From Phycobacter azelaicus (GTDB taxonomy: Bacteria; Pseudomonadota; Alphaproteobacteria; Rhodobacterales; Rhodobacteraceae), in contig NZ_WKFH01000003.1 of the NCBI RefSeq assembly GCF_014884385.1, positions 3,504,001 through 3,568,000 on the forward strand: a stretch of 64,000 nt of DNA, in the 5' to 3' direction. Of this stretch, positions 28,776 through 38,313 are shown one piece after another (position 1 is the stretch's first letter; each line of letters starts with the position of its first letter). The notes below the pieces were generated by a model, which saw only the letters and a list, made by a program, of their open reading frames with translations, did no database searches and was not told the DNA's origin. The translations under genes and the position numbers were made by a program.

Positions 28776-29381
28776 CTATCTGGATACCGTCTTGGGTCTG
28801 CGTTCCAGACAGGCAACGACGATCAAATTCGTGCCCAATCCCAAGGCGGATGCGATGGTAAAGCTCTGCTCGAACGGCAGCGAAAACACCGCGTCGGCCA
28901 GGGCGATATATATCCGCGCGGTAGAGACGGTCAGCCCCAAGGCAAAGGCAAGCCGCATCCAGCGCATATGTAGCATCACCTCCCTGCGCCGAACAGCGCG
29001 ATAGGCGAGGATCATTGCCGCCACCATCGACAGGCAAATGGCGTAGGTGACCCCTTGGGTCAGAAGTCCCCCCAATGCGGGAAAAACGATCACCATATGC
29101 ATCACACCAAGACTGGAGACGAGGCCACTTGCGATAAACAGCTTTCCCAAGCCCCGGTGAAGAGCTGGCCGCCGCCGGCGCAGAGCTGGCGAGAATTGAA
29201 GAGGGCCGACCAGGAAGAACAAGATTCCCGGAACAAGATGGACTGCGGTGCTCCAGGGATGTTCGGCATAGCGCAGATCGACGAATGCCAGATCTCCGTG
29301 GGGCTGAACCAGGAAATATAGGCGCGAGACAGAGTCCCGCAGCACGGGCCAGCACAGAAGATAGAGAAGCGCGACTTTCAA
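28776..29381 (-). CDS. DUF2306-type multi-pass membrane protein
   Basis: The 201-residue protein appears to begin at TTG 29381; no ATG or GTG fits before the first conserved segment. It has about five to six hydrophobic helices, with the DUF2306-like features HLVPGILFFLVGPLQF, a histidine-bearing RRPALHRGLGKLFI loop and LHMRWMRLAFALGL. The conserved histidines suggest heme or metal contact, but the function is unknown. It converges on the lipoprotein gene. Confidence 0.72.
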   Translation of the reverse strand: MKVALLYLLCWPVLRDSVSRLYFLVQPHGDLAFVDLRYAEHPWSTAVHLVPGILFFLVGPLQFSPALRRRRPALHRGLGKLFIASGLVSSLGVMHMVIVFPALGGLLTQGVTYAICLSMVAAMILAYRAVRRREVMLHMRWMRLAFALGLTVSTARIYIALADAVFSLPFEQSFTIASALGLGTNLIVVACLERRPKTVSR

Positions 29382-29406
29382 AAGGATCTCATCCCCTTGG
29401 AAAAGG

Positions 29407-29436
29407 AAAAGCCCCGCCAGACATGACGGGGCTTTT
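29407..29436 (-). terminator. intrinsic terminator downstream of eno
   Basis: A perfect 10-bp stem AAAAGCCCCG / CGGGGCTTTT closes a ten-base loop. It lies 21 bases past the eno stop, reading leftward, and ends in a U run on that strand. The opposite strand would work equally well, although the next gene to the left starts on the same strand as eno. Confidence 0.82.
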
Positions 29437-29456
29437 CGCAGTCTGTCAACCGAGAC

Positions 29457-30803
<1,347 letters not shown>

Positions 30804-30889
30804 TTATCGCTAACGTGCGTAAAATCGCCCCTTTAGGGCTAACAATTCGCTGTTTGCGCCAACAGTTTGCGCCCCCCGCGCGTGACCGG

Positions 30890-31771
30890 TCAGCTGGCGA
30901 GCACACCCGCGCGAGCAAGGCGCCGCTCGCGCATAAACGTGTAGAGGCCGGAGAGGATGATCAGCGCTGCTCCGGCCAGGGTCATGGCATCGGGACGTTC
31001 ATTGAACATGGCCACCCCAACCAGGATCGAAAAGACCAGGCGCGAATAGCGAAACGGCGTGACGGCCGAGGCATCTCCGACCCGCATGGCCGTGACGATG
31101 CCGTAGTAGCCCAGAACGCCAAAGATCACGCCGCCCAGCATCATCAGCCACTCATTGCCTACCAGCAGGCGCGCATCACCCGGTGTCAGCAACAAAAGGA
31201 TTGCGCCCGCAGGGATCACCACGGCAAAGGCCTGAAAGCTGACCACCGTCGACGGCACCGCGCTGTCCATCACCCGCGTCATCAGATCGCGCCCCGCGAC
31301 CGCGACAACCGAGACCAGCACCAGCAGAGCCGCCGGTTCAAAACCCGCGAGGCCCGGCCGAATGATCATCAATACCCCGGCAAAACCGACCAGGATCGCA
31401 CTCCAGCGCCGCCAGCCAACCTGTTCCCCCAGGAACAGAGCCGCCCCCATGGTGATCACCAAAGGCGTGGCCTGAAACACCGCAGCCACCACCGAGATAT
31501 CGACAAGGGCAAGGGAACTGGCAAAACTCACCGCTGCCACCGCCTCGCACAGGGCGCGCAGAACCGGAAGCCGTCTCCAGGCGCGCGGCGCCAGGATCTG
31601 ATGACCCTGCCATTTGGCCAGCAGGGCAAAAACCGACCCGCTCCCGATCCCCAGGAGGATCAGGATCTGCCCAACCGGCAGCTGCTCGGACAAGCTCTTT
31701 ATGAACATGTCCTCAAGAGTGAAGGCCGCCATGGCGCCGATCACCAGGAGAATACCCTGAACGTTGTTCAT
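30890..31771 (-). CDS. EamA/DMT-family permease (first of three in the window)
   Basis: This 293-residue protein has ten predicted hydrophobic helices in two EamA repeats (about 5-140 and 150-285). The family's end-of-helix glycine and glutamate pattern is seen in GAALFLGEQVGWRRW and SILVGVAMFNERPDAMT. It should export a small metabolite or amino acid; the substrate cannot be told. It lies upstream of eno on the same strand with a 158-base gap, so it is probably separate from eno. Confidence 0.88.
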   Translation of the reverse strand: MNNVQGILLVIGAMAAFTLEDMFIKSLSEQLPVGQILILLGIGSGSVFALLAKWQGHQILAPRAWRRLPVLRALCEAVAAVSFASSLALVDISVVAAVFQATPLVITMGAALFLGEQVGWRRWSAILVGFAGVLMIIRPGLAGFEPAALLVLVSVVAVAGRDLMTRVMDSAVPSTVVSFQAFAVVIPAGAILLLLTPGDARLLVGNEWLMMLGGVIFGVLGYYGIVTAMRVGDASAVTPFRYSRLVFSILVGVAMFNERPDAMTLAGAALIILSGLYTFMRERRLARAGVLAS

Positions 31772-31931
31772 CTGCGCCCTCTGCCAAAGCCCTCCGCACG
31801 GATTGCGCGGTCAGGATGGGCATGCCCAGAGTTCGCCGCCACAGCAAGCAGTTTCATGGCAGGTCAAAGCCACAAGTTGTGATGTTAACCATCACAAGGA
31901 TTGATTCCCGCCCATGGCCTGCAGCTCAGGA

Positions 31932-32345
31932 TCAGCGTTTCTTGATGGGAACCCCGTAAAGCTCCAGCTTGTGACCTTTCAGACGATACCCCAGCTTGGC
32001 GGCAATCTTTTCCTGCAGTGCCTCGATCTCGGGGTCGCAGAACTCGATCACCTCGCCCGAGTTGATGTCAATGAGGTGGTCGTGATGATCGCGGTCAGCG
32101 TCCTCGTAACGTGCGCGCCCGTCGCCGAACTCGAGCCGCTCCAAGATACCTGCCTCTTCAAAGAGCTTCACCGTGCGATAGACCGTCGCCAAGGATATCC
32201 CCGCATCCAGCGCGCTGGCACGGGCATAAAGCTCTTCCACGTCAGGATGATCATCGCTGTCCTGAAGCGCACGCGCGATCACGCGGCGCTGGCCGGTCAT
32301 GCGCAGGCCCTTGGCCTCGCAACGGGCGATAATCGATTCTGGCAT
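31932..32345 (-). CDS. Fur-family metalloregulator (Fur/Mur)
   Basis: The 137-residue protein has a winged-helix N-terminus (LRMTGQRRVIARAL, DVEELYARASALDAGISLATVYRTVKLFEEAG) and a dimerisation domain with the histidine-rich metal site DRDHHDHLIDINSGEVIEF. It lacks the CxxC zinc pairs of many Fur proteins, having a single cysteine (EFCDPEIE). In alphaproteobacteria such proteins often act as manganese-responsive Mur, so I leave the symbol open. It diverges from the DEAD-box helicase gene. Confidence 0.9.
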   Translation of the reverse strand: MPESIIARCEAKGLRMTGQRRVIARALQDSDDHPDVEELYARASALDAGISLATVYRTVKLFEEAGILERLEFGDGRARYEDADRDHHDHLIDINSGEVIEFCDPEIEALQEKIAAKLGYRLKGHKLELYGVPIKKR

Positions 32346-32717
32346 CGCGGTCCTCTTTGTTCACTGGGTCCCCTGTGTAACGAAGGACGATCCCCGCGCA
32401 AACCGGCAATTCACCCGTCTTTCACCTCGCCTGCCATTGACAATTGCCGTAAAGCCCTCCATCTGAAGCTCAAGGCATCCCTCCCTGCCGCGTGAGCAGA
32501 GACAGCCCGGTGCACCTGAGGTGCGATTGATCCCGGCGTCTAGTGATATGCCGTTGTTCCCAAAATCACGCGTGGGGCGTTTGCAGAGGCCAGCGGCCTG
32601 GCATTCGGCCAGAGCTTGCCCGAGGTCCCTGCCCCACCACTACCGCGCGCCGGACAGGGTTCCAGCGGTCGCGGCACGGGCTCTTTGCATGTCGCAGGGG
32701 CCGCGAAAGGACGACAG
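32346..32717. other. 372-base gap between the Fur/Mur gene and the helicase gene
   Basis: I see no convincing gene here. The left end is the divergent leader of the Fur-family gene. A TTGACA (32437-32442) is followed after 17 bases only by the weak CATCTG. A small hairpin GCACCT-g-AGGTGC lies at 32512-32524. The right 200 bases probably form a long leader of the helicase mRNA, as for some cold-regulated helicases; that is inference. Confidence 0.4.
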
Positions 32718-34028
32718 TTGACTGAATTTTCCACCATGGGGCTGCCCGAGCAGCTTCTCTCCCGCCTTGATGCCATGGGCCTGAAAGACCCGACCCCGAT
32801 CCAGGCACGCGCAATTCCGCACGCCCTCAATGGCGAAGACGTGCTGGGCCTGGCGCAAACCGGCACCGGCAAGACCGCAGCGTTCGGCATTCCGCTGGTC
32901 ACCCGCATGCAGGAATATGGCCGCAAACCGGCAGCCAAGACCGTGCGCGGCCTCATTCTGGCACCGACGCGCGAACTGGCCAACCAGATCGCCGCCACGC
33001 TCAGGGATCTGACCGATGGTTCGCCGATGAAGATCGGTCTTGTGGTCGGGGGCGTTTCGATCAATCCGCAGATCCAGCGCATTGCGCGTGGCACCGACAT
33101 CTTGGTAGCAACGCCCGGGCGCCTGCTCGATATCTTGGATCGCAACGCTCTGGACCTGGGCTCTTGTGATTTCCTGGTACTGGATGAAGCCGACCAGATG
33201 CTGGATCTGGGCTTTATCCATGCTCTGCGCAAGATCTCAGCCCTTCTGCCCGAAGAGCGCCAGACCATGCTGTTCTCGGCCACCATGCCGAAACAGATGA
33301 ACGAGATCGCAAATTCCTACCTGAAGCGCCCGGTGCGCATCGAGGTGACCCCTCCCGGCAAGCCCGCCGCCAAGGTCACCCAATCGGTGCACTTCATCGC
33401 AAAGGCGGAAAAGCTGAACCTCCTGAAAGAGCTGCTCGCCGCCCACAAGGACGAGCGCACCCTGGTCTTTGGTCGTACCAAACATGGCATGGAAAAGCTG
33501 ATGCGGGTGCTGGACAAGGCCGGTTTTGCCGCTGCCGCCATTCACGGCAACAAGAGCCAGGGCCAGCGCGAGCGCGCATTGGCCGCCTTCAAGTCTGGTG
33601 AGATCAAGGTTCTGGTCGCAACAGATGTGGCCGCGCGGGGTCTGGATATCCCGGATGTGAAATACGTCTACAACTACGAGCTGCCCAATGTGCCGGACGC
33701 CTATGTGCACCGGATCGGCCGCACCGCGCGGGCCGGCAAGGATGGTCAGGCCGTCGCTTTCTGCGCACCGGATGAGATGGACGAGTTGAAGGCGATCCAG
33801 AAAACCATGAAGATCACCATCCCCGTGGCCTCGGGCCGCCCTTGGGAGGTGCTCCCTGATCCAGCCGCGCCCAAAGGCCGTCGTGGCGGTCCCGGTGGTG
33901 GTGCCAAACCCGGCGGACGCCCCGGCGGCAATCGCCGTCGTCGCGGCGGCGGCGGTCGTGGTGGTCCGAGTCAGGGCCAAGGTCAGGGCGGAGGCCAGGG
34001 CAGCGGACAGCGCCGCCGCTCCAGCTGA
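32718..34028 (+). CDS. DEAD-box RNA helicase, RhlE-like
   Basis: I start at TTG 32718 (436 residues), six bases after AAAGGA. The product then begins TEFSTMGLPEQLL after its initiator, and relatives as I remember them begin MTEFxxMGL. ATG 32736 is the alternative. Motifs are complete: Q (TPIQARAIP), I (AQTGTGKTAAF), Ia (PTRELANQ), TPGRLLD, II (DEAD), III (SAT), and VI (HRIGRTARAG). The last ~55 residues are a Gly/Arg-rich low-complexity tail that likely binds RNA. It converges on an EEP hydrolase with a shared hairpin. Confidence 0.92.
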   Translation: MTEFSTMGLPEQLLSRLDAMGLKDPTPIQARAIPHALNGEDVLGLAQTGTGKTAAFGIPLVTRMQEYGRKPAAKTVRGLILAPTRELANQIAATLRDLTDGSPMKIGLVVGGVSINPQIQRIARGTDILVATPGRLLDILDRNALDLGSCDFLVLDEADQMLDLGFIHALRKISALLPEERQTMLFSATMPKQMNEIANSYLKRPVRIEVTPPGKPAAKVTQSVHFIAKAEKLNLLKELLAAHKDERTLVFGRTKHGMEKLMRVLDKAGFAAAAIHGNKSQGQRERALAAFKSGEIKVLVATDVAARGLDIPDVKYVYNYELPNVPDAYVHRIGRTARAGKDGQAVAFCAPDEMDELKAIQKTMKITIPVASGRPWEVLPDPAAPKGRRGGPGGGAKPGGRPGGNRRRRGGGGRGGPSQGQGQGGGQGSGQRRRSS

Positions 34029-34047
34029 GCCTCTATCCCAAAATCTG

Positions 34048-34803
34048 TCAAAAGCCGTTGCGCGTATGCGTGGCGGCTTTTGCTTTTGCTGAAACCAATG
34101 ACGAGCTGACGCACCGCAAGTCCGCCCAGACCGGCAGATGGTCCGAGGCGATCTGGGCAGGCTGCGCCTTGTGCACCCCGGTGTGCACCGCCTCCAGACC
34201 TTCGCTATGGGCGATCCGGTCCAGGGCGCCTAGGGGGCGCAGGGCCGGAAAACTGGGCGCAGGCGGCAGGAACCGCATCATCGGCGCCAGCCGATCCAGA
34301 ACCGTACTGCGCGACCATTCGTTGAAATCCCCTCCCCAGACCACGGGCATATCGGTCCAGTTTCCAATGTGTTGTGCCAAATGCTGCACCTGCGCGCGCC
34401 GGGCGCGCCCGGTCAGCCCCAGATGGGCGCCGACCACCCGCAAAGGGCCAATGGGGGTATCAAAAGCCGCCCAGACCGCGCCGCGGGGTTCAAGCCCCGG
34501 CAGGTCAATGTGTCCCTTGTCGCGCAAGGATATGCCCTGCCCTTTCCAAATCACCGCATTGCCATGCCAGCCAAGTGAGCCTGCCCCGCCCAAGTCGACA
34601 TCCTGCCAACCCGCCTCGTTCAGCACGAAATGCGGCAATGCAGCAGGCCGGGGCGGCAAGCGCTTGTCAGCCTCCTGAAGCAGAACGATCCGCGCGCCGA
34701 TGTCCTCCAGCACATTCAGGATGCGCCGGGGCTTTCGGCGCAGGTCCAGACCGATGCATTTCTGAATGTTGTAGCTGGCAACGCGCAGGGTGGTTTCGGG
34801 CAT
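34048..34803 (-). CDS. endonuclease/exonuclease/phosphatase-family hydrolase
   Basis: The 251-residue EEP-fold protein opens with LRVASYNIQKCIG and LLQEAD, the usual Asn and Glu metal-site pair, and has GAHLGLTGRARRAQ, WGGDFNEW (Asp-Asn) and SDHLPVWADL (Asp-His) at the expected places. It is a metal-dependent phosphodiesterase or phosphatase; the substrate could be DNA, RNA or a phospholipid head group. An AGGAGT site precedes the ATG. Its last eight codons lie within a hairpin shared with the helicase gene. Confidence 0.88.
   Translation of the reverse strand: MPETTLRVASYNIQKCIGLDLRRKPRRILNVLEDIGARIVLLQEADKRLPPRPAALPHFVLNEAGWQDVDLGGAGSLGWHGNAVIWKGQGISLRDKGHIDLPGLEPRGAVWAAFDTPIGPLRVVGAHLGLTGRARRAQVQHLAQHIGNWTDMPVVWGGDFNEWSRSTVLDRLAPMMRFLPPAPSFPALRPLGALDRIAHSEGLEAVHTGVHKAQPAQIASDHLPVWADLRCVSSSLVSAKAKAATHTRNGF
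34050..34081. terminator. hairpin shared by convergent helicase and EEP genes
   Basis: Arms AAAAGCCG (34050-34057) and CGGCTTTT (34074-34081) flank a 16-base GC-rich loop. Read rightward it follows the helicase stop and ends in a T-rich run. It overlaps the last codons of the opposing gene, so the coding end also encodes the terminator. Confidence 0.6.
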
Positions 34804-34940
34804 GTAGACTCCTTTCCTCGCCAGTTTTCATCGCCTTGACAGGCTCTGCAAGACAAGAACGAAGAGGGTCCCCGTCGGAAGGCGGATTTTGGCGAAAGGT
34901 CAGGCTTGACAGTCCCATACCGCTCGGCGCTGATGCGCCC

Positions 34941-35828
34941 ATGACAGAAAAGAGATCCATGGACGCCGCGGGCGCCCTCGCGCTTACGGGGTTTGCCGCC
35001 CTTCTGGGCTTCAACCAGGTGGTGATCAAGATCGCCAATGGCGGCTTTGGCCCGGTGTTTCAGGCAGGTTTGCGGTCGCTTATTGCGCTGGCGGTGATCC
35101 TGCTTTGGGTCTTTTTGCGCAAACCCAGGCTCCGACCAGATGGCGGCCTGCCGAAAAGGGCGCATTTATGGGGTCTGGTGGTCGGCCTTCTGTTCACGGC
35201 CGAGTTCATCTGCCTGTTTTGGGCATTGGACGTCTCATCTGTGTCGCGGGTGACGATCATCTTCAACTCGATGCCGGTCTGGTTGGCGCTGGCCGCACAT
35301 CTGTGGCTACCCGGAGAGCGGCTGAGCGGCCCTCGCATCGCCGGGCTTGTTTTGGCTATGGGCGGCGTGGTGCTGGCAGTGCTGGACCGGGACGCCAGCG
35401 GAGCCTCGGTGCTGGGAGACATGCTGGCGCTGGCATCGACCCTGTGCTGGGCCGGGATTGCCTTCTGCGTGCGCGCAACGCCGCTGTCACAGGTGCCCGC
35501 CGTAACGCAGCTCGTTTACCAATTGGCGGTCTCGGCCGTCCTGCTGTTGGTGCTGTCGCCACTCTTCGGCCCGATGCTACGCTCGCCGGAGGCGATCCAT
35601 ATCGCCGGCGTTCTGTTTCAGGCCATCGCCATTGCCAGCCTTGGCTACCTTTTGTGGTTCTGGCTTTTTACCATCTACAAGGCCGGATCCGTCGCTTCCT
35701 TCAGCTTCCTGTCGCCCGTTCTTGCCGTACTGATGGGCTGGCTGATACTTGGCGAGCAGCTGACATACGAGGCCTGGCTTGCACTGGCGCTGGTGGCCGC
35801 AGGGGTATTCCTGATCAACCGCCCCTGA
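34941..35828 (+). CDS. EamA/DMT-family permease (second of three)
   Basis: From ATG 34941 the protein has 295 residues with about ten hydrophobic helices in two EamA halves (LGFNQVVIKIANGGFGP, LGLRSLI-like basic turn and a second half with SFLSPVLAVLMGWLILGEQL). The frame is open for 189 codons further upstream, but that part lacks membrane character and lies over the divergent EEP gene. The substrate is unknown. It ends 16 bases before repeat copy B. Confidence 0.88.
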   Translation: MTEKRSMDAAGALALTGFAALLGFNQVVIKIANGGFGPVFQAGLRSLIALAVILLWVFLRKPRLRPDGGLPKRAHLWGLVVGLLFTAEFICLFWALDVSSVSRVTIIFNSMPVWLALAAHLWLPGERLSGPRIAGLVLAMGGVVLAVLDRDASGASVLGDMLALASTLCWAGIAFCVRATPLSQVPAVTQLVYQLAVSAVLLLVLSPLFGPMLRSPEAIHIAGVLFQAIAIASLGYLLWFWLFTIYKAGSVASFSFLSPVLAVLMGWLILGEQLTYEAWLALALVAAGVFLINRP

Positions 35829-35844
35829 TCCTTGGGGTCAGAGC

Positions 35845-35984
35845 CTCCCGCCCGTCGCGCTTGCATCGAAGATGCCCTCGCTCCCGTTGGGCATGGCGCC
35901 CCGACGGGGCGCACGCCGTGCACAGCACGGCGCCGGGCCCAAGGGGGTGAGCGCCTACGCCAGGAGGCCGATCCCGCGCGGGAG
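35845..35984 (+). repeat. dispersed palindromic intergenic repeat, copy B
   Basis: The element begins CTCCCGCCCGTCGC and ends CGCGCGGGAG, so its ends form an imperfect inverted repeat (CTCCCGC / GCGGGAG). Inside are a hairpin GCATC-gaa-GATGC (35863-35875), CTCCCGTTGGGC, and GC palindromes closing with GCGCCGGGCCCAAG. About 140 bp. It fills the gap between the convergent permease and SelO genes. Related copies are at 22170-22253 and 40906-41118. Confidence 0.75.
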
Positions 35985-35995
35985 AGCGCCTGCTT

Positions 35996-37414
35996 TCAGG
36001 TGCCACAGAAGGTTGCGGGAACCACTTCGTCAGGCTTTGGAGGATTTTGCAGATCAGCGTGTTCCGGCTGGTCCTCATAAGGCCGTGACAAAACCGTATT
36101 CATCCGCTCGAAGAGTGCCATATTGCCGCTGACCGCCGCCGCAATCATCTCTTCCATGCGGTGGTTGCGGGGGATGAAGGCCGGGTTGACCTGCTGCATG
36201 AGGGTCTTGGGGTTTTCCTCGGCCTCAAGGCGCTGGCGCCAGCCATCCGCCCACCCGTCAAAAGCCTCGGGATCGATGAACTGATCGCGCGCGGCTTCGC
36301 CCGAAAGCGCCCGGAAGGTATTGGTGAAATCGGCCTGCCCCGCGGCCATGCGCTCCAGTAGGTCCTCGATCAGCGTCATGTCGCTGGTCTGCGGCCTCGC
36401 GATCCCGATCTTGGCGGCAAAGCGCGACAGCCACTCCCGCTCAATCATCCCCGGCATGGCGTGCACGATCTCGGTCGCTTCCTCAACCGCTTCCTGCGGG
36501 TCCTCAAGCTGCTGGATCAGGGCCGTTGCCAGCTGGGCCAGATTCCAAACGATGATTCCCGGCTGGTTGTCATAGGCATAGCGCCCCATGCGGTCGATGG
36601 AACTGAACACCTGGCTGGGGTTGTAGATATCCATGAAGGCGCAGGGACCGTAATCGATCGTTTCGCCCGAAATTGTGCAATTGTCGGTGTTCATCACTCC
36701 ATGGATGAAGCCCACCGACATCCATTGCGCCACCAGCCGCGCCTGCGCATCCCGCACCGCGCGCAACAGGCCCATCGGCCCATCAACGCCCGGATAATGG
36801 CGTTCAATGGCATAATGGGTGAGCCGCTTCAGTGCTTCACGCTCTCCGCGCGCGGCAAAGATCTGAAAGGTGCCGACTCGCAGATGACTGGCAGCAACGC
36901 GCGTCAGCACCGCGCCCGGCATGGCGCCCTCGCGCCAGACGGGATCGCCGGTTTCCACCGCCGCCAAAGCCCGCGTAGTCGGGATGCCAAGGGCATGCAT
37001 CGCCTCGGATACCACGTATTCCCGCAGCACCGGCCCCATCCAGGCGCGCCCGTCGCCCCGACGTGAATAAGGCGTGCGCCCGGATCCCTTGAGCTGGATA
37101 TCCCTGCGGATGCCGTCGGTCCCTACGACCTCTCCCAGAAGCACCGCCCGCCCGTCGCCAAGCTGCGGATTGAACGTGCCGAACTGGTGCCCCGCATATA
37201 GCTGCGCCAACGGATCGGCCCCCTCCGGCACACGGTTGCCGCCAAAGACCTCGGCCATTTCAGGCAGATCACCGGGCGTGATGCCGAGGAGCTGCGCCAG
37301 ATCGTGATTGAAGGCGAGCACGCGCGGCTGCGAGACCGGCTCGGGCGCCTGCTTTCTGTAGAACACCGAGCCAAGGGCCGTGTAGGTGTTGTCAAAGGGG
37401 ATGTGCAGTGTCAT
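35996..37414 (-). CDS. selO: SelO-type protein adenylyltransferase (YdiU family)
   Basis: This 472-residue pseudokinase-fold enzyme transfers AMP to protein hydroxyl side chains. Family blocks are intact: LYAGHQFGTFNPQLGDGRA, IQLKGSGRTPYSRRGDGRA, GVMNTDNCTISGETIDYGPCAF (nucleotide/metal site) and NPAFIPRNHRMEEMI. It ends TFCGT, with a cysteine near the C-terminus at the place where animal SelO has selenocysteine. Redox control is known for the family and is inferred here. It converges on the second DMT permease and diverges from the DUF985 gene. Confidence 0.94.
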   Translation of the reverse strand: MTLHIPFDNTYTALGSVFYRKQAPEPVSQPRVLAFNHDLAQLLGITPGDLPEMAEVFGGNRVPEGADPLAQLYAGHQFGTFNPQLGDGRAVLLGEVVGTDGIRRDIQLKGSGRTPYSRRGDGRAWMGPVLREYVVSEAMHALGIPTTRALAAVETGDPVWREGAMPGAVLTRVAASHLRVGTFQIFAARGEREALKRLTHYAIERHYPGVDGPMGLLRAVRDAQARLVAQWMSVGFIHGVMNTDNCTISGETIDYGPCAFMDIYNPSQVFSSIDRMGRYAYDNQPGIIVWNLAQLATALIQQLEDPQEAVEEATEIVHAMPGMIEREWLSRFAAKIGIARPQTSDMTLIEDLLERMAAGQADFTNTFRALSGEAARDQFIDPEAFDGWADGWRQRLEAEENPKTLMQQVNPAFIPRNHRMEEMIAAAVSGNMALFERMNTVLSRPYEDQPEHADLQNPPKPDEVVPATFCGT

Positions 37415-37468
37415 GGCTCAAACATATGCGGCAAGGCAGGGATTGCCAGCGCAAAGAGGCGAAATGAA

Positions 37469-37903
37469 ATGGGAGACGGCCCCGTGACAGCCGATGAGAT
37501 TATCCAGCATCTGGGATTGCAGCCCCACCCCGAGGGCGGCTGGTACCGTCAGACCTGGGTTTCCGAAAACGAAGGTCGCCCCACCGGCACCTGTATCTAT
37601 TTCTTGCTGAAGGCCGGGGAGGCCAGTCATTGGCACCGGGTCGATGCGGCCGAGATCTGGCTTTTTCACGCGGGCGCACCGCTGGTACTGTCCCTGTCTG
37701 CAACGGATGAAGGCCCTGCGACAGATCACCTGCTGACCCCAGATCTGACCAAGGGCGCGCCGCAGCTGATCGTGCCCACGGGCCACTGGCAGGCTGCGCG
37801 CACGACCGGCGACTATACGCTGGTCAGTTGCACCGTGTCGCCGGGCTTTCAATTCGAAGGCTTCGAGCTGGCAGAGCCGGGGTTTGATATTCCGCGCCAA
37901 TGA
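37469..37903 (+). CDS. DUF985 cupin-family protein
   Basis: The 144-residue cupin shows the DUF985 pattern: IIQHLGLQPHPEGGWYRQTW, TCIYFLLKAGEASHWHRVDAAEIWLFHAG and, at the end, GFQFEGFELAEPGF. The start is ATG 37469 after AAAGAGG; GTG 37484 is possible. Related proteins may bind small sugar or nucleotide ligands, but no reaction is established here. Its stop overlaps the next small gene in ATGA, so the two are likely co-translated. Confidence 0.88.
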   Translation: MGDGPVTADEIIQHLGLQPHPEGGWYRQTWVSENEGRPTGTCIYFLLKAGEASHWHRVDAAEIWLFHAGAPLVLSLSATDEGPATDHLLTPDLTKGAPQLIVPTGHWQAARTTGDYTLVSCTVSPGFQFEGFELAEPGFDIPRQ

Positions 37904-38235
37904 ACCCTTGGAAAATCACGAAATCCGCTTGGCTCCTTCCCTTCTTTGCGGCGGTCCTCATGTGGGGCGAGCACGAACCTTTTCCAGAGCAATTCCACAA
38001 GGCCCGGATCGTTGGAGTGGAGTACCATGTCAGCAGAAGACTTGGCGGGGTTTGGGCCGTTCATGCCAGCCTGTTGGAAGATCCAAAAGCGCCGAAGGTC
38101 AAGCTTTCCCGCCTCAGAAAGTCTTCCAGTGGCCGTCCCCTGTTGAAGGAGGGTGAAGAGGTCTGTCTCGCCTCGGCGGTCCCCATTCTGCGCCCTCGCA
38201 TGTATTGGGAGACCGTTCCCTACAAGTGCAAATGA
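37900..38235 (+). CDS. hypothetical protein with N-terminal membrane segment
   Basis: The 111-residue protein begins with a positively charged start and a hydrophobic stretch (SAWLLPFFAAVLMW, about 9-22), likely an uncleaved anchor or a signal peptide. The rest is basic and mixed, with cysteines only near the end (EVCLAS and YKCK). I do not recognise a family. It overlaps the DUF985 gene by four bases, which supports it being real. Confidence 0.6.
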   Translation: MNPWKITKSAWLLPFFAAVLMWGEHEPFPEQFHKARIVGVEYHVSRRLGGVWAVHASLLEDPKAPKVKLSRLRKSSSGRPLLKEGEEVCLASAVPILRPRMYWETVPYKCK

Positions 38236-38313
38236 AGAACCTAGCGCCGCGCAGAGGCTCAAGGCCCGATGCGCTTTGCACCCGCTCAACAATTCGGGTG
38301 CATGAGAGCGGCG

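Noticed and set aside
30827..30839. GCCCCTTTAGGGC as a terminator between the first DMT permease and eno
   Set aside because: The stem has only about four base pairs; a weak T run follows on the leftward strand, but the evidence is too thin to list.
34374..34940. Upstream extension of the second DMT permease by 189 codons
   Set aside because: The extension lies over the divergent EEP gene and has no membrane character; ATG 34941 gives a normal-length permease.
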